NCBI GenBank assembly: GCA_003586115.2
Contig: QVOM02000021.1
Location: 8,322,248 to 8,386,247 of the forward strand
From: Salvator merianae
Lineage: Eukaryota; Chordata; Lepidosauria; Squamata; Teiidae
Direction: 5' to 3'
Length of the DNA: 64,000 nucleotides
Of this stretch, positions 42,656-54,598 are shown one piece after another. Below the pieces are notes generated by a model. The model saw only the letters and a program-made list of their open reading frames with translations, ran no database searches and had not been told where the DNA came from. The first letter of the stretch is position 1. Each line of letters starts with the position of its first letter. Both the position numbers and the translations under genes were made by a program.

Positions 42656-43793
42656 ATTAGCAATTTTGCTAACTCACTACTTACCCCTATTTCTAGATCA
42701 TTTATGAATAAATTAAAAAGCAGGGATCCTTACAGAACCTTGCGGGACCCCACTTCTTACCTCTTCCCACTCTGAGAACTGTTTCCTGTACTTTAGCCAG
42801 TTACCAATCCAGGACTGGACCTGTCCTCTTATTTCGTGACTGGTGAGTTTATTCAGGAGCCTTTGATGAGGGACTTTGTCAAAAGCCTTCTGAAAGTCCA
42901 GATAGACAGTTTCAACTAGGTCACCTTTATCCGCATGTTTATTAATGCTCTCAAAGAATTCTAGCAAGTTTGTTAAGACATGATTTACCTTTGCAGAAGC
43001 CATGCTGATTTTCTTTCAGCAATGCTTGCTCCTCTATGTATATAGCAATTTTATCCTTAATTATAGTTTCCATCACTTTACGTGGAACAGATGTTAAGCT
43101 GACTGGTCTGTAATTTCCTGGATTACCCCTGAATCCATTTTTGAAGATCAATGTTACGTTTGCTACCCTCCAATCTTCAGGCACAGAACCTGATTTTAGG
43201 GAAAAATTATATATTTTTACTAGAAGATCAGCAATTTCACATTTGAGTTCTTTAAGAACTCTTGGGTGATTACCATCTGGTCCTGGTGATTTATTAGCAT
43301 TTAGTTTATTAAGACATGCAAGGACCTCCTCCTTGGTTACCTCTATCCAGTTTAATTCTTCTGGCTCCCTCCCTAAAAAGATTGACCCAGCTGCCGGTAT
43401 ATGCCCTCTTATGTTCCTCAGTGAGAACAGACGCAAATAATTCATTTAGCCTTTCTGCAATCTCCATATCATCGGTAATTATCCCTTTCTGTCCATTATC
43501 ATCTAATGGTCAAGCTGCTTTTCTGGATGGATTCCTACTTCTGATATACTTTAAAAAATCTTATTTTTCTTGATGTTCTTAGGTATGTGCTCCTTAAAAT
43601 TCTTCTTAGTGTTCCCAATTGCTGCCTTGCATTTGCTCCGCCAGAGTTTGTGTTCTTTCCTTTGTCCTCATTAGGACAAGCCTTCCATTTTCTGCATTTG
43701 CAAGCCACACTGGTGTCTTCTTGGACTTGGCAATCCTCTTCCTTCTTTTAGGTATGCATCCATGCAGATGTGGCATTCCTGTCTCAGACACCA
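42656..43793 (-). mobile_element. CR1 LINE, RT N-terminal half, decayed
   Basis: Minus-strand peptides in order: EVLACLNKLNANKSPGPDG, VPEDWRVANVTLIFKNG, GNYRPVSLTSVPRKVMETII, VYLDFQKAFDKVPHQRLL and SGVPQGS. A frame break lies near 42980. The more 5' part (43600-43790) is worn. Confidence 0.8.
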
Positions 43794-45357
43794 CGAGTGC
43801 GGTCTGACATTGTAAATTTAATCCATATTGGAAGAGTACAAGGACTGAGTTCATGTTCCAGTTGTTCCCACATTTGCATTTTAACATAGACTCAATTTGG
43901 ACTTGTTCGTTCTCACACTGATGTTTCCTGTCATTGGCACGGGGAAACCATGCCTTTTCTGTCTCCATCCCCTGCCAAATTCCCCTCCCTGTGCAGTCAG
44001 AGATTGGCCACAGTCCCAACGTTCAAATCTTGACTTCACAGGGGCAGGCAAGTCAAACTCCACCCTCTGGATTCCCTTGGCGGTATTATTGATCATTCGC
44101 CATTTGCTCCGTCTCCCCCTTCAGCCTGTATCCACCCAAGCAGAACTTCAGTTCCACAGCTACCACACGATAAAGATTCTTAAAGGACAGATCGTGATTT
44201 CTGTCCTTTTGCAATTGCATTTTTGTGCAATTGTGCAATTTCAGAGTAACATAAAAGCAGGGAGAGATCCTTGAAGAGGGGGGAATGTGTGGAGGGCTCC
44301 ATTATAGTGATAGTGAAGTTAGTGGCCAGGAAATGGACTCTATCTCACCTCTCCCGGAGATATCCATAGTGCCATGTGTCCCACTATGTACCTGTGTGGT
44401 GCCGATGACAAAATTGATAGTGAGTGGGTTATTTGTTGGGGCAACAGGACTGCACCCTTAAACAGGCACAGTGTTTTGAATTAAAAGACTCTCATGGCAG
44501 TGCAGCGGAGACATCCAACATGTCCACCCCCCAAAAGTGCTTGAGATTAGGAGCTGCATTTAATCTTGCCTTGCCTTAATGTTGCTGTTGTGTTTTTGTG
44601 CAAAAGTGAGGGAAAGAGTCCCCAGACTGCGAGAGAAGGAGGAGCAACCAGAAGCAACCAATGCATTTTGGAACTGCCCTGTCCACCCCAGTCCACTGTT
44701 TTCTCCATCTGGCCATCTGGCCATGGTAGCCTCCCTCCCTAGTGTGCAGCCCGCAGCAAACTGTGTCGCTGCCTGAAATTAGCTGTAGCACTGTGGCAGT
44801 TTTGCGCAAAAGTCCATAAACCTAGAAGGACCTCTACTTCTTGGTTTAATTAGCAGATGGAAGTGAAGGAAGCCTTTAATTTCTTCCTGGCAGTGCTGAA
44901 TGGGAGATAGAGGAGAAGGAAGGACCACAGATTGGAAAGGACAATGGAAGATGGCTTTATTTTCTCCTGGCAGTGGTGGAAGGGGGGATAAAGGAGAAGG
45001 AAGGAAGTACTGTGCTTCCTGCCCACCCACCCCTGTTGGCCACAGTGCCACCCTCACAAGTACAACACCCACAAAAAAGTCCATCATTGGATAGCAGAAA
45101 ATGGGGAGTCCTCTCTCTGCATACCCCCCCCCCCAAAGTACAGTTCCTCCCAAATAGTCTCCTTGCATGTTCACACATCACAAAGTAAAATGGGCTAGCG
45201 ATCTGGAACGGGCTGAGAACTCATTAAATCCAAATGCAAAGTAGTCCAGATTTTGGCAATTTAGTCCAGAAAAACTATGGAAAGGCAAAATCATGTTGGG
45301 TCAGTGGGAACTGAAGATGGCCTGTAAACTGATTAAATGACATGTCGGCATGTGTCC
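43794..45357 (-). mobile_element. MITE, GGCCGCATTCCGACA group, longest copy
   Basis: Inverted relative to 8712-9970; shared landmarks include the ATTTAATCC edge, tcccctccctgtgcagtcag and gcaattttgtgcaattg-type text. It has about 300 nt of extra internal sequence (roughly 44480-44800). Ends are worn and I cannot show a duplication. Confidence 0.65.
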
Positions 45358-46344
45358 CAAGCAAAACCCTCAAGGGCACCCTGTTGCTAACCTGTGGTTG
45401 ATCTGATTAAAATTAGACATAGGCTTCTTGAATTGGAACATTTCTTACAATATAATACTGCATTCTTCTTTAATCTGAGTTACATCTGTTCATGTATTTA
45501 TTGTGTTGGTTCTAAGATAAGAGTGATAGAGGCTATAAAGAGGTTCAGCTAATTTCTGATTAATAGGATGACTGAAAAAACCTTGAAATCTTCTCATTCT
45601 ATCTAGAAAGAATTCTCTTGGACATTAGAATGCATTTCTTTTTGTTTTTAGTGTTGACAGTATAGACATATGAATAAATGAGACCCTAGCAGCCAATTCT
45701 TTAAAGTGTTCAGATGCAGACCTCTGCTGTCATTTGTTCAGCATAAGGAGTGTATAATAAAGAAGAGGATTTTGACTATATTTCTGAACAAGGCATAACA
45801 CTTGTAAAGAAGATATCAGTTACAAGCGAATCAGCACTTCACATTTTCCAGTTTATAGTGCTATCTGGTGGAACATTTGTGAAAAAACAGCTTTTAAGAC
45901 TAGACTTGGACAATTTTTATGAATACTGAAGATGGTGTGATAATCTATCCATCTCTTTTATTAGGAAGAGTATGCACACAATTTTCTTCTTTCCCCCTCC
46001 TCCCATGGTCTTTGAGATCAGATAGTTTTCAGGGTTTTTGCAGCAATACAAAAACCTGCAAGAGCTGTTGACCTGAATTAAAAGATGGTTTTGTATACAG
46101 TCACCATGAGAAGCTTTAAACTGCCCTCAGCACTGTGAAAAAACTATTGCACTAGTGCGTTTTTGAAAGCTAACAGTGTAAGGGCAAAGTATTCTTTAAA
46201 TTGGACTGCGGTCATACCTTTACTTTAATTCTTCTTCAGCTCACTTTCAGCTTTGAGAGATTACACTTTAATTTGCCTTTCAGTTTCTTTTGTGCGCTAT
46301 TCTGCCAGAAAAAGGACTATTCTTTAATTGGATTTTGTTAGCTC
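45358..46344. other. No recognisable feature
   Basis: AT-rich intron. Confidence 0.4.
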
Positions 46345-46347
46345 TGA

Positions 46348-47454
46348 GGCCATTTTCACACTTATTCCAACAGAATGTTCTAATTAGCATGTTTCAGGCC
46401 AGTCAGGATCAGGTACGGTGGGTGCCATTCACACTTTCAGCGTGGAACAATATACAAGCAAACCACAAGCAAGGAAGTACGAACAGGTAGTGAACTCTGT
46501 AGTTTGCTTGGAGACAGAAGCAGCTGGAAGGCCCGCCCACCCCCAGCCACCATTGGTCTCTGTTCATGCCGGCGGGCGTCATGTCGCATCTGGTGCATGA
46601 GGGCAGAACCAGTGGAGCTGGGTTCAGAATCAGAGGAGCTGTGTGTGGAGCTGTGTACAGACCAGCTGCCAGGTTCTGAACCCCACAGCAACCCAACATT
46701 CAAACCTAGCGAGGGCTGGGTTCAAACCTTCACAGCCACCACTGCACAGTCATTGCCACATCGCCATTCCAAACAAGGAAGTGGTGCGAATGCACCATTC
46801 CCAAACCTCACCCATTGGCCCTAGTCGGCTTTGAGACTAAAATTTTCTTGACCACAGCTGGCAGGATTCAGGTGAGCTTCAGGTGGGTTTCAGTGAGATT
46901 CTAGTCAGCTGGCACTGTTTGCAGATTTATTTATTTATTTGCATTTTTATCCCGCCCTATACCCGAAGGTCTCAGGTGGGTTGCAACAATTAAAACAAAA
47001 CAAAACAAAAACTCATAAAAGGCATGCAATAAAATAGTAGTCTGAAAGTAGGGAGGGAAAACTGTACCTTTAGGCAAAGGCAAGGGTAAATAGGTGCGTC
47101 TTTATTGCTTTCCTAAAGATGTAAAGTGAGGAAGCTTGATGCACCTCAGGCAGAAGAGTGTTCCACAGTCTGGGGGCCACCACTGAAAAGGCCCTGTCCC
47201 GGGTGCCTACCCACCCCTTTAGCTGTTGAAGGTGGTGGTACAACCAGGAGGGCCTCATCTGCAGATCTTAAGGCACGGGCAGACTGGTATGGGAAAAGAT
47301 GCTCCTTTAGGTATTTGGGGCCCAAGCCATTTAGGGTCTTATAGGTTAAGGTTAACACCTTGAATTGGGCTCGGTAGCGAATTGGCAGCCAATGCAAATA
47401 CTCCATTCCAGCAAGCAACCTGGGACGTTCCACTCACTAAGTATGAACAGGTCC
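46348..47454 (+). mobile_element. MITE, GGGCCTTTTCACACTTA group, TSD TGA, with nested L2
   Basis: TGA lies at 46345-46347 and 47455-47457. The left end is GGCCATTTTCACACTTA; the right end reversed is GGACCTGTTCATACTTA. The AATT centre of a decayed palindrome is 35.5 nt from the left end as in other copies. An L2 3' end sits inside at 46926-47415. Confidence 0.75.
46926..47415 (-). mobile_element. L2-type LINE 3' end nested in a MITE
   Basis: Minus-strand text YLHWLPIRYRAQFKVLTLTY, TLNGLGPKYLKEHL and RAFSVVAPRLWNTL is the diagnostic L2 C-terminus; the 3' UTR ends in a TTTA tail at 46926-46940. Confidence 0.85.
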
Positions 47455-47457
47455 TGA

Positions 47458-48018
47458 GTCTGTTTCAACATTTGTTCATTTTAATTTTGAAGATGTGATT
47501 GTATGGGAACTATTTTGGGCAGTTTCCATTTTCCTTTCACCCAGTGTCAAACCTTATAAGCATTCTAGAGGGGTGGCACCATTGTCCCCCAATTCCTCCT
47601 TGCTCTGCCTTTTCCTCCATTAGCCTCCATTTGCTTTTATTTGCTTCTTCTGCCAGTGGGGTCAGATTCAGAGCCACTTTTGTGAGATAAAGCAACTGAT
47701 GGAAGGTTGTGGTGGGAAGAGAAGGCTGGGGCAGTCCTGGATGTGGAAAGGAGGAGGAGAAAGAAGGAGGGCTAGGATCCCCCTTCCTTAAAGGAGTGTG
47801 TGTGTTGCAGGCTTGTGCCAGATGAGAGCTCCATGAGAAAACAGCTGGAGATTAATGCAAGTGTGCAAATTTGATGTTGAGACTTCAGGTTGCAGAGAAA
47901 AGGTTCCCAAAGTGCTGCTGGGGCAGAGGAGAAGGGGCATTTGCATCTCCCAAATATTGTCCACCCTCTTTCTCCCCTCTGTCACCCTCCTGTGCCTCTC
48001 AGTGGCCATGTTACTTCC
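47458..48018. other. No recognisable feature
   Basis: Intron sequence. Confidence 0.4.
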
Positions 48019-48026
48019 CTTCATTC

Positions 48027-48196
48027 CAGCGGTGGCCCGTGGCTTTAAGGACGGGTGTTCGTAACCTGCGGGAAGCCGGTGATCGCTGTTTGTGGGGCTG
48101 CTGCAACAGTATGGAGGCCTAGAGACCCCACGAACAGTGATCGCTGGCTTCCTTTCGGTTACAAACAGCTGCCCTTAAAGCCATGGGCCGCCGCCG
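48027..48196. mobile_element. hAT-like fold-back MITE, 8-bp TSD
   Basis: CTTCATTC lies at 48019-48026 and 48197-48204. The ends are CAGCGGTGGCCCGTGG and (reversed) CGGCGGCGGCCCATGG. The arms pair for about 65 nt with scattered mismatches, leaving a short loop. An 8-bp duplication and CAG start mark a hAT non-autonomous element. Confidence 0.8.
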
Positions 48197-48204
48197 CTTC
48201 ATTC

Positions 48205-49928
48205 TCAACTGTAACGCTGAAAGCAAGAAGAAAAGGCACTGTGAGGCCACATGCGATTGGAGGAAAGAGATCTGAACGCCCTCAGCCAAGAATGGGCCTT
48301 TTCTCTGAAAGCCTTGCTGCGGAGGAAGCCCTTGCTTTTCTCACATGGATTTTGTTCCTGCTTTCAGTGAGGCCGCAGTCCCCGGCTTGTCTTGGGGAAG
48401 CTGCCTCCCTCAAGATCACAGCAGGGGGAGAAGGGCAGTGAGGAGCACAGGCCTGTGTTCACAGGGCTGCAGCTGCCCTGTGAAGGTCTTGGCTGCAGCA
48501 GAATCTTGCCAAAGCCAGTAGAGCAGCAGATTCCAGATCCCCACCCCTCCACACACCCCGCTGCTTGCAGGTTTGTGCTGGGTGCTAAAACATGGGAGAA
48601 ATGTCTGCTGGCAGGAGGAGGAAGAGGAAGAGGCGTCATGGCAGGCGCCGTGAGAATGCGTATTAGTGCTGAAGTGGCTTTACAAAACTTTCAACTGCTT
48701 GCCCCATTTCACCGAACCTTTTCTTTCCTTTTTTTTTTAAAGTCAGTAGAGAGCTGGCGGAAAGCCGGAAAGAGGAGAAGGAGGAGAACTCTTTTTAGCA
48801 GCATGCAAAGAGCGCTACCTTCCTCATCTCCCTCTTGGGGGAGGCAGCGTTGTCTTGCCTTCCCAAGCCAAGCCAGGAAGTTGCAGCCTCGCTGAAAGCA
48901 GGAAGGAGGAGAATTTTCCTTAGAAGCGTGCAGGGAGGCTTGGGGACTGCAGCAGTGCCACTCTGCCGTCCCCTCCACCTGCGCTGTGGCTCAAACGCTC
49001 TTTTCCTTTCTGCCGCCATGGGCGTCTGTTCTGCAGGGCTTGTGGGGGTTTTGGCTGCGGCCTACCCAGTCTGAGGGTAACACTGAGCCTGGACCATCAG
49101 TGTGGGAGGTCCTCTCCGTGGACCTCAGTGTGGAAGCAGACAACCACACGGTGTTTCTGCACTGAAGCCAATTGAGGGGATTAATGTTGCCCTCAGAATT
49201 GGTGGGAACGGACTCTAGGCCCCAAGCCCCAAGGGAAGAAGGGAGGTAAAGAGAGGTATCAGGAGAGGGGGAAGCGGCTGAGTCATGGAGCCCCCACAGT
49301 ACCTCCTAAGAGACATGCCTCCCAGACGCTGGGCTAACAGTGTCAGTGAGTGAGTGAGTGTGTGTGAGCGTGCATGCACTTGTGTGCACCCCTCTGACCT
49401 CGGCCACGGCCCCAGCCACGGCCCCTCCTTCTTCTTTCTCCTCTCTTTTGAAGTCACAACTTCAAAATACAGAAATACACAACTACAGAATTGCATAAAG
49501 CTAGGAGGCAAAACTAGCACGGGCGCTTCCTCCCTCCTGCTGCTGCTGCTGCTGGGAAGGAAGCAGGGCATGCAGGGAAGGGGACAAAATGATAACAGAT
49601 AGATCAGCTGATCAATAGGCAGGCGTGAGGAGGGAGGCCTTGCTCCTGGGTAAGCAAAAGCTGAGTGATAGGGTAGCATCTAATCAGAGAAGGAAGAGGG
49701 AGGGGAAATGTTGGAGGAGTGGAGTGGTAGAAAGTACACTGTCACCAAAGTGAGGCTGCAGAGCCTAACAGTGCGGACAAAGGAAGGCGTTCTCAGTGTG
49801 TGATCCTACAAGTTAAGGGCTCGGTCCCGTTTGTTCCCTAAAAAGGCACTAAATTGTTGGGGTGTGATCGGGCCCTTGGAGTCTTTAGTGACAGCTCCCT
49901 TTGAGATCACGATGCTCCTCAAAAATGC
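48205..49928. other. GC-rich unassigned stretch
   Basis: From 48205 to about 49080 the sequence is clearly richer in GC than its surroundings, with several loose internal duplications (for example gaaagccggaaagaggagaa near 48761 and gaaagcaggaaggaggagaa near 48894). No spliceable frame, promoter or paired ends could be established. 49080-49928 shows nothing I can name. Confidence 0.35.
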
Positions 49929-50045
49929 AGTATTTATTTATTTAAGAATGTATATTCTGCCCTTCACCAGAATGTCCCAGGACAGGTCACAACAATAAAA
50001 AATAAAATATATAAAATGTCCCTAAAACATCTTTGAAATATAACC
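49929..50045 (-). mobile_element. L2-type LINE 3' terminal fragment
   Basis: TTTA tail followed by attctgcccttcaccagaat and acaggtcacaacaataaaaa, the L2 3' UTR pattern seen at 46926. Confidence 0.6.
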
Positions 50046-50059
50046 CTCCCTGGCAGGAC

Positions 50060-50152
50060 AGCACTCAGGGTCTGTCGTAATCTGCACTAGCATGAGGATG
50101 GCAGGTCCCTCTTTTGGGATATAATCCAGGATAAGGCCCAGTGCAGAAAGGG
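50060..50152. mobile_element. MITE end fragment, GGGCCTTTCTGCACT group
   Basis: The right arm ataaggcccagtgcagaaag with the preceding gatggcaggtccct block; the left arm is absent. Confidence 0.55.
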
Positions 50153-50164
50153 CTTCAGATAATT

Positions 50165-50945
50165 GGAGGTATCAGTGCTCAATGCATTCTGTTCTTAGTA
50201 ATGCAGCCTTTGTAATTGATGGATAGTAATTGCCCATCAATATTCTAAATGTTAAGATTTTGCTCCAGTTCTTTTGGAACTGTACCAAGGGCACCAATAA
50301 CTTTTGGTATAACTGTTGCTTTCTTTTGCCATAGATGACCAATTTCAATTTAGAAGTCATTGTATCTGGTGATTTTTTTTCAGCTGGTTTTTTTTTTCCA
50401 AACAGATACTGTCACATTGATAATCCACATGTCTTTTCTTGACCACAGTTATGTTAGAATATAATGTATAAGATGCCTATGTGTTTGGAGTCAGAAATCC
50501 CACAATACTTTGACCTATTACCTTTTCGATCTTATGATTCCACCAATTTTTGCTTGCTGTAAGTTATACTTCTTACTCATGTTCCCAATGGGTCATAGTT
50601 GCCAGTTTATTGTGCCTTTCTTTATAAACAGTTTGTGCCATCTTCTTGCAGCTATAGATTATGTGTTCTGCTATTTCCGCGGCCTCTTTGTACAAGCAGC
50701 ATTTGTTGTCATTACGTGATTTTTCCATCTCTGTCTTAATCAAAGTCTTGTGCAAAGTCTTTGCTCCTGTGCTGCAAACATGAGTCCTTCTGTCTCTTTC
50801 TTCAGTATCCCTTTTTTAAGCCACTGCCACATTTTTGTGCTGTCAACTTTCTCTTGGATGGTACTGAAGTAAAGACCACGAAGTGGTTTATTTCTCCAAT
50901 TCTGTCTTAAGGTTTTCAGCTGCTTCTTTCTGTAGGCCTCTTTTT
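50165..50945 (-). mobile_element. LINE ORF2 C-terminus with CCHC-type motif, decayed
   Basis: On the minus strand a worn series reads KPLRGLYF, MWQWLKKGILKKETEGLMFA and AQEQRLCTR, then KCCLYKEAAEIAEHIIYSCK, a damaged C-x2-C...H-x4-C zinc knuckle, then VYKERHNKLATMTHWE. It ends with a frameshifted VIGALGT-like region near 50300. This order belongs to non-LTR retrotransposons with a C-terminal CCHC finger, different from the CR1, L2 and L1 copies here. Clade not certain. Cut at its 5' side by a MITE. Confidence 0.6.
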
Positions 50946-51352
50946 GGCCCGTCTACCCCTAGGTTTTAATTCAGCTTCAGTACACTTCAGAGTGAGAAGA
51001 CTCATCATCAAGGGCCCTTTCTGCACTTGGCTTTTTTCTTGACTATATCCCAGAATCGGGACCTGCTATCCACACGCTAGAGCAGATTATAGCAGGCCCC
51101 AGGTGGGGCCTGCCATAGTTCGTAGTAGTATGCAAATGGCAGGTCCCTATTCCAAGATATAATCTGGAATAAGGTCAAGTGCAGAAAGGGCCAAAGTGAC
51201 TAGTCCTTTCTTTTCCACACATTATCTAACCCAAAGGTGGATTTTTCCGAGTTAGATAATGTTGAAAGCGAACAGCTTGCCACTTTGCTGATCTGTTCTC
51301 TCACCCTGAAAGTGGACTGAAGCTAGATTAAAAATTAGGGGTAGGTGGGCTC
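50946..51352. mobile_element. MITE with a second MITE nested in it
   Basis: The outer arms contain CTACCCCTAG and CAGCTTCAGTACACTTCAG with inverted copies at 51275-51352; TTT occurs on both sides (50943-50945, 51353-51355). The arms match those at 17125-17700. The inner element is 51014-51194. Confidence 0.6.
51014..51194. mobile_element. Inner fold-back MITE, GGGCCTTTCTGCACT group
   Basis: Ends GGCCCTTTCTGCACTTG and (reversed) GGCCCTTTCTGCACTTG are identical. Flanking bases AAG and AAA differ by one. Confidence 0.7.
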
Positions 51353-51355
51353 TTT

Positions 51356-51530
51356 GGGCCTGTTTGCACTTGCTGCTAGCAAGCATCAAGACTAGTGAAC
51401 TGTGTCCGTACCTTGTACAGCTGCTCCCGATTGCAGATATCTGTGTAGCTCTAATTAGTGTTCCACAACCTTACCAGGACGTGATAGTCACTTCCTGGTA
51501 AGGTGTGTTTGCACTTACCTGGGTGGGGCA
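51356..51530 (+). mobile_element. MITE left-end fragment, GGGCCTTTTCACACTTA group
   Basis: GGGCCTGTTTGCACTTG then a CTAGCAAGCAT stem remnant and the internal CTTACCAGGA inverted repeat; the right end is lost. Confidence 0.55.
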
Positions 51531-52398
51531 AGAGGATGATGAGAATCACACTATCTGTAGATGTTTATGAATGGGTTGACACTCTGACAATTGGATCCTT
51601 TCCAAAGATCTAGGATAGTCAGAGGCAGTGGCACAAAATGTGTGCAGTTCCTAGCAATGCTGCCTTATGTATTACTATTGTTGTTATAATATGCAAAAGC
51701 TCAAAGGTTGAGCTCATTCTCTCTCTCTCCTTCATGCGTGTTTTAATTTAGAGTTGTCTGTGATCAGTGGGGTCAGATTTTTAAGTGGCTTTTCCCAGAA
51801 TTGCAGCCATATAGTGTTTCAGTCATACCATTTGCTCTACCTGTTCTGACCTATGCTACCCGTTCTCATTTTTTTGCTTTACCTTTTGCCCACAGTCCCA
51901 AGAAGCACCAGCTACCACGGGTAAAACCTTTTTAGAACCTTTTTAGTTGTTTTTTTTTTTTAATGAGTTTGGGCATTAAACAAGAGGTTATACAACAGAG
52001 TCTATCTTTAGTGCTGCTGTAAATATAAAATTAGCCACATAAACAACTCATTGGTAGCTGCACGGCATTGAATTCAGGCCTAAATTAGTTGGACTTAGCT
52101 AACAAATGTTTTCATTTGACAAAGAAAGACACTGGGAAATGTCTAACGGCTGGGAAATGATTCATTGCTGTGCTTTCCAAAAAGGTGATACATTAAACAG
52201 GTTGGAAAAGGCCTTTCCAAGAACGTGTCACAAAAACAGTTTTAGTATCTTCATGTATAAGCAGAGGATTCTCCCAATTCTGTCTTCCTTTCACTTTGGA
52301 ATTTTTTTTTAACTTATTATTCTTAAACAAGCTTGAACAATAAACAATTCAAGCAAATTACAGATTGCTTCCCCAGATTTTAACCTGATTAGTGGCAT
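51531..52398. other. No recognisable feature
   Basis: AT-rich intron sequence. Confidence 0.4.
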
Positions 52399-52401
52399 TT
52401 A

Positions 52402-52885
52402 GGCCACGGTCACACTGTTGTAAGGTAGTTTGGACAGGCATGGACAGGGAATTTAAGCCATTTTCAGCTTAGAATGGACTGGTCACACTACCATGCTGCC
52501 CCCCCCCCCCGAGCCTTCATATATCCTCTTTGCCTGGTAAAAGGTAAGTTTCAGCATGGCAGGGGGTGGGGGGGCAGTGGCAGCAGCATCAGGGTTGGGG
52601 TGTCATCAGCAGGGTCAAGGTGGAGGGATTGGGCGTTCCCAGGGCATGGGCCAAATTGGCAGGGTCAGCTCCATTCCTGCTGGGTACCCTCCATGCTGCT
52701 GCTGAGCTGGACGGCAGCTCTTTGCCCGGGTCTGTTTCTGGCTGAAACGGACTCAGTGCTGGGATTATCCAATTGCAGGATAGTCCCATTTGAGGCAGGA
52801 GAGTCCTCCGAAAAACTTTGGTGTCTGGTGTCTGAGGACTGAAGATAGCCTCTGTTCTTCTTAAACATAAGGTATAACCAGGGCC
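52402..52885. mobile_element. MITE, GGCC-ended, TSD TTA
   Basis: TTA lies at 52399-52401 and 52886-52888. The ends are GGCCACGGTCACACTG and (reversed) GGCCCTGGTTATACCT. A 12-C run is at 52499-52510. The body does not match the other groups clearly. Confidence 0.55.
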
Positions 52886-53132
52886 TTAAATGAACAATGT
52901 GAAAATGTGCTCTTGGATTTGTTTCTTCTTCTGGCTTTTTTTAAGTTGAGTTGCCTTGTGTTGATAACTAAAAACAAAAACAAAAAAACGCACCAATGTG
53001 GTTCACCAGGACAAGAAGGAAGGTACAGATCTCTTCATCTGTTTCCTTGCTGGGAAAAAGCAGGCGGACGGAGGTATGGTGGAGGGAGAATATTCCGTGA
53101 GAAGGTAGACAGCTGTGGAGTTTCTTCTGTAG

Positions 53133-53366
<234 letters not shown>

Positions 53367-53799
53367 TAAATACATACTTCTTGTAGAATATATTGCTGGA
53401 TGACATCTTCAGATTTGGCTAGTATATTTGGACACTGCATTCAGACACATGCTGGCCCAGATGAGAAATTATTGGCACTAGTAAATACCAGGTGTACTTT
53501 GCCTAGATGTTGTTGGAAACATATCAGATGTTTTCTTGGTCACATTATCAAAGTGGTTTGCCATTATCTTCTCTGGCAGAATACCAGGGAATAAACCTGG
53601 GACCTTCTGCATGTGAAACAGATGCTCCATCTCCAAGCCATAGCCACTCCCACCTAATGGAATATCTCATATCTAATGGAATAGTAATGTCTTCAAAGAA
53701 CCTTTGCTGACTTAATGTTCTCCAGACATTTGAAACTGCTGCTGTCTGATAGTCAAGCTGTCACTGTCCAAAAAATCTTGTGGGCATTCGGCTGATACA

Positions 53800-54000
53800 G
53801 GACTTATTCACATTTACCTGCAGATGCTTCCAAACAGTTTCTCTTCCTTGAGCTTTGCCTCTTTTTGCGGGAATTACTAACTCTACAAAGGACACACTCT
53901 GTACATTGCACAAAAAGTATCTGACACCATGCAAACGTTAGGCAGTTAGCTGGAACTTTGTGCAAACTGTACACAAAGTAAGGAAGGTGTGAATGGGTCC
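53800..54000. mobile_element. Probable short MITE
   Basis: Ends GGACTTATTCACATTTACC and (reversed) GGACCCATTCACACCTTCC pair; flanking triplets do not match. Confidence 0.5.
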
Positions 54001-54474
54001 AATTCCAAATCAGCCGATTTATAACATCATTGCACACCTTTAGATGCATGCTGATGAAATACCTCTTCACCCTAGCTTTCAGCTAAAGAGGTAGCTTGCC
54101 TGCCCTGACAGGCACCATTATCTGTTGATTCAGTGAGCTCAGTTTCAACTGTGCTTTTACATTGGCTTCATTGTAACTTACCCTAAGACCTTAGGGTGCA
54201 GGGCAGAACAGAATTATAAACAAATACATATACAAGTGAACCTCTGCCCCCTTTTTAAAAAAAAAAAAAGTTTATAGAATAGTTAATATTTGCAAATACT
54301 TTTTCTGGAATGATTGTGCTGGGATGTGATCCTTTCCATTGCAGATCTGTTACTTCCTAAATGCTTATAGATCTAAATATTTAGAAATGCCACCAGCTGC
54401 AATTTGATGGCATTTGGCATTGTTTAGGCTTATCGCAGGTTGTCCTCAGAGAGCAGGAGGCAATGTGGGTTATA

Positions 54475-54595
54475 GAGGAGTCTCCATTATGCAGCAAAGG
54501 CATCATAATTAAGGCTAGTTTCCATTACACCCAATGCAGGCCAGATGCCTGAGGGCCTAATTAAGGTGTCTTTACTGCATAGTGGAGACAGAGCC
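54475..54595. mobile_element. Short palindromic MITE, GTCTCCATTATGCAG group, TSD ATA
   Basis: ATA lies at 54472-54474 and 54596-54598. The arms GTCTCCATTATGCAGCAAAG and (reversed) GTCTCCACTATGCAGTAAAG pair, with a CTTAATTAG-type block inside. Second copy at 8274-8397. Confidence 0.65.
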
Positions 54596-54598
54596 ATA

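Noticed and set aside
51890..51922. Possible small exon (acceptor-like tttgcccacag and a GTAAAA)
   Set aside because: It is 21-24 nt, and FN3 domain 2 is complete and in frame without it.
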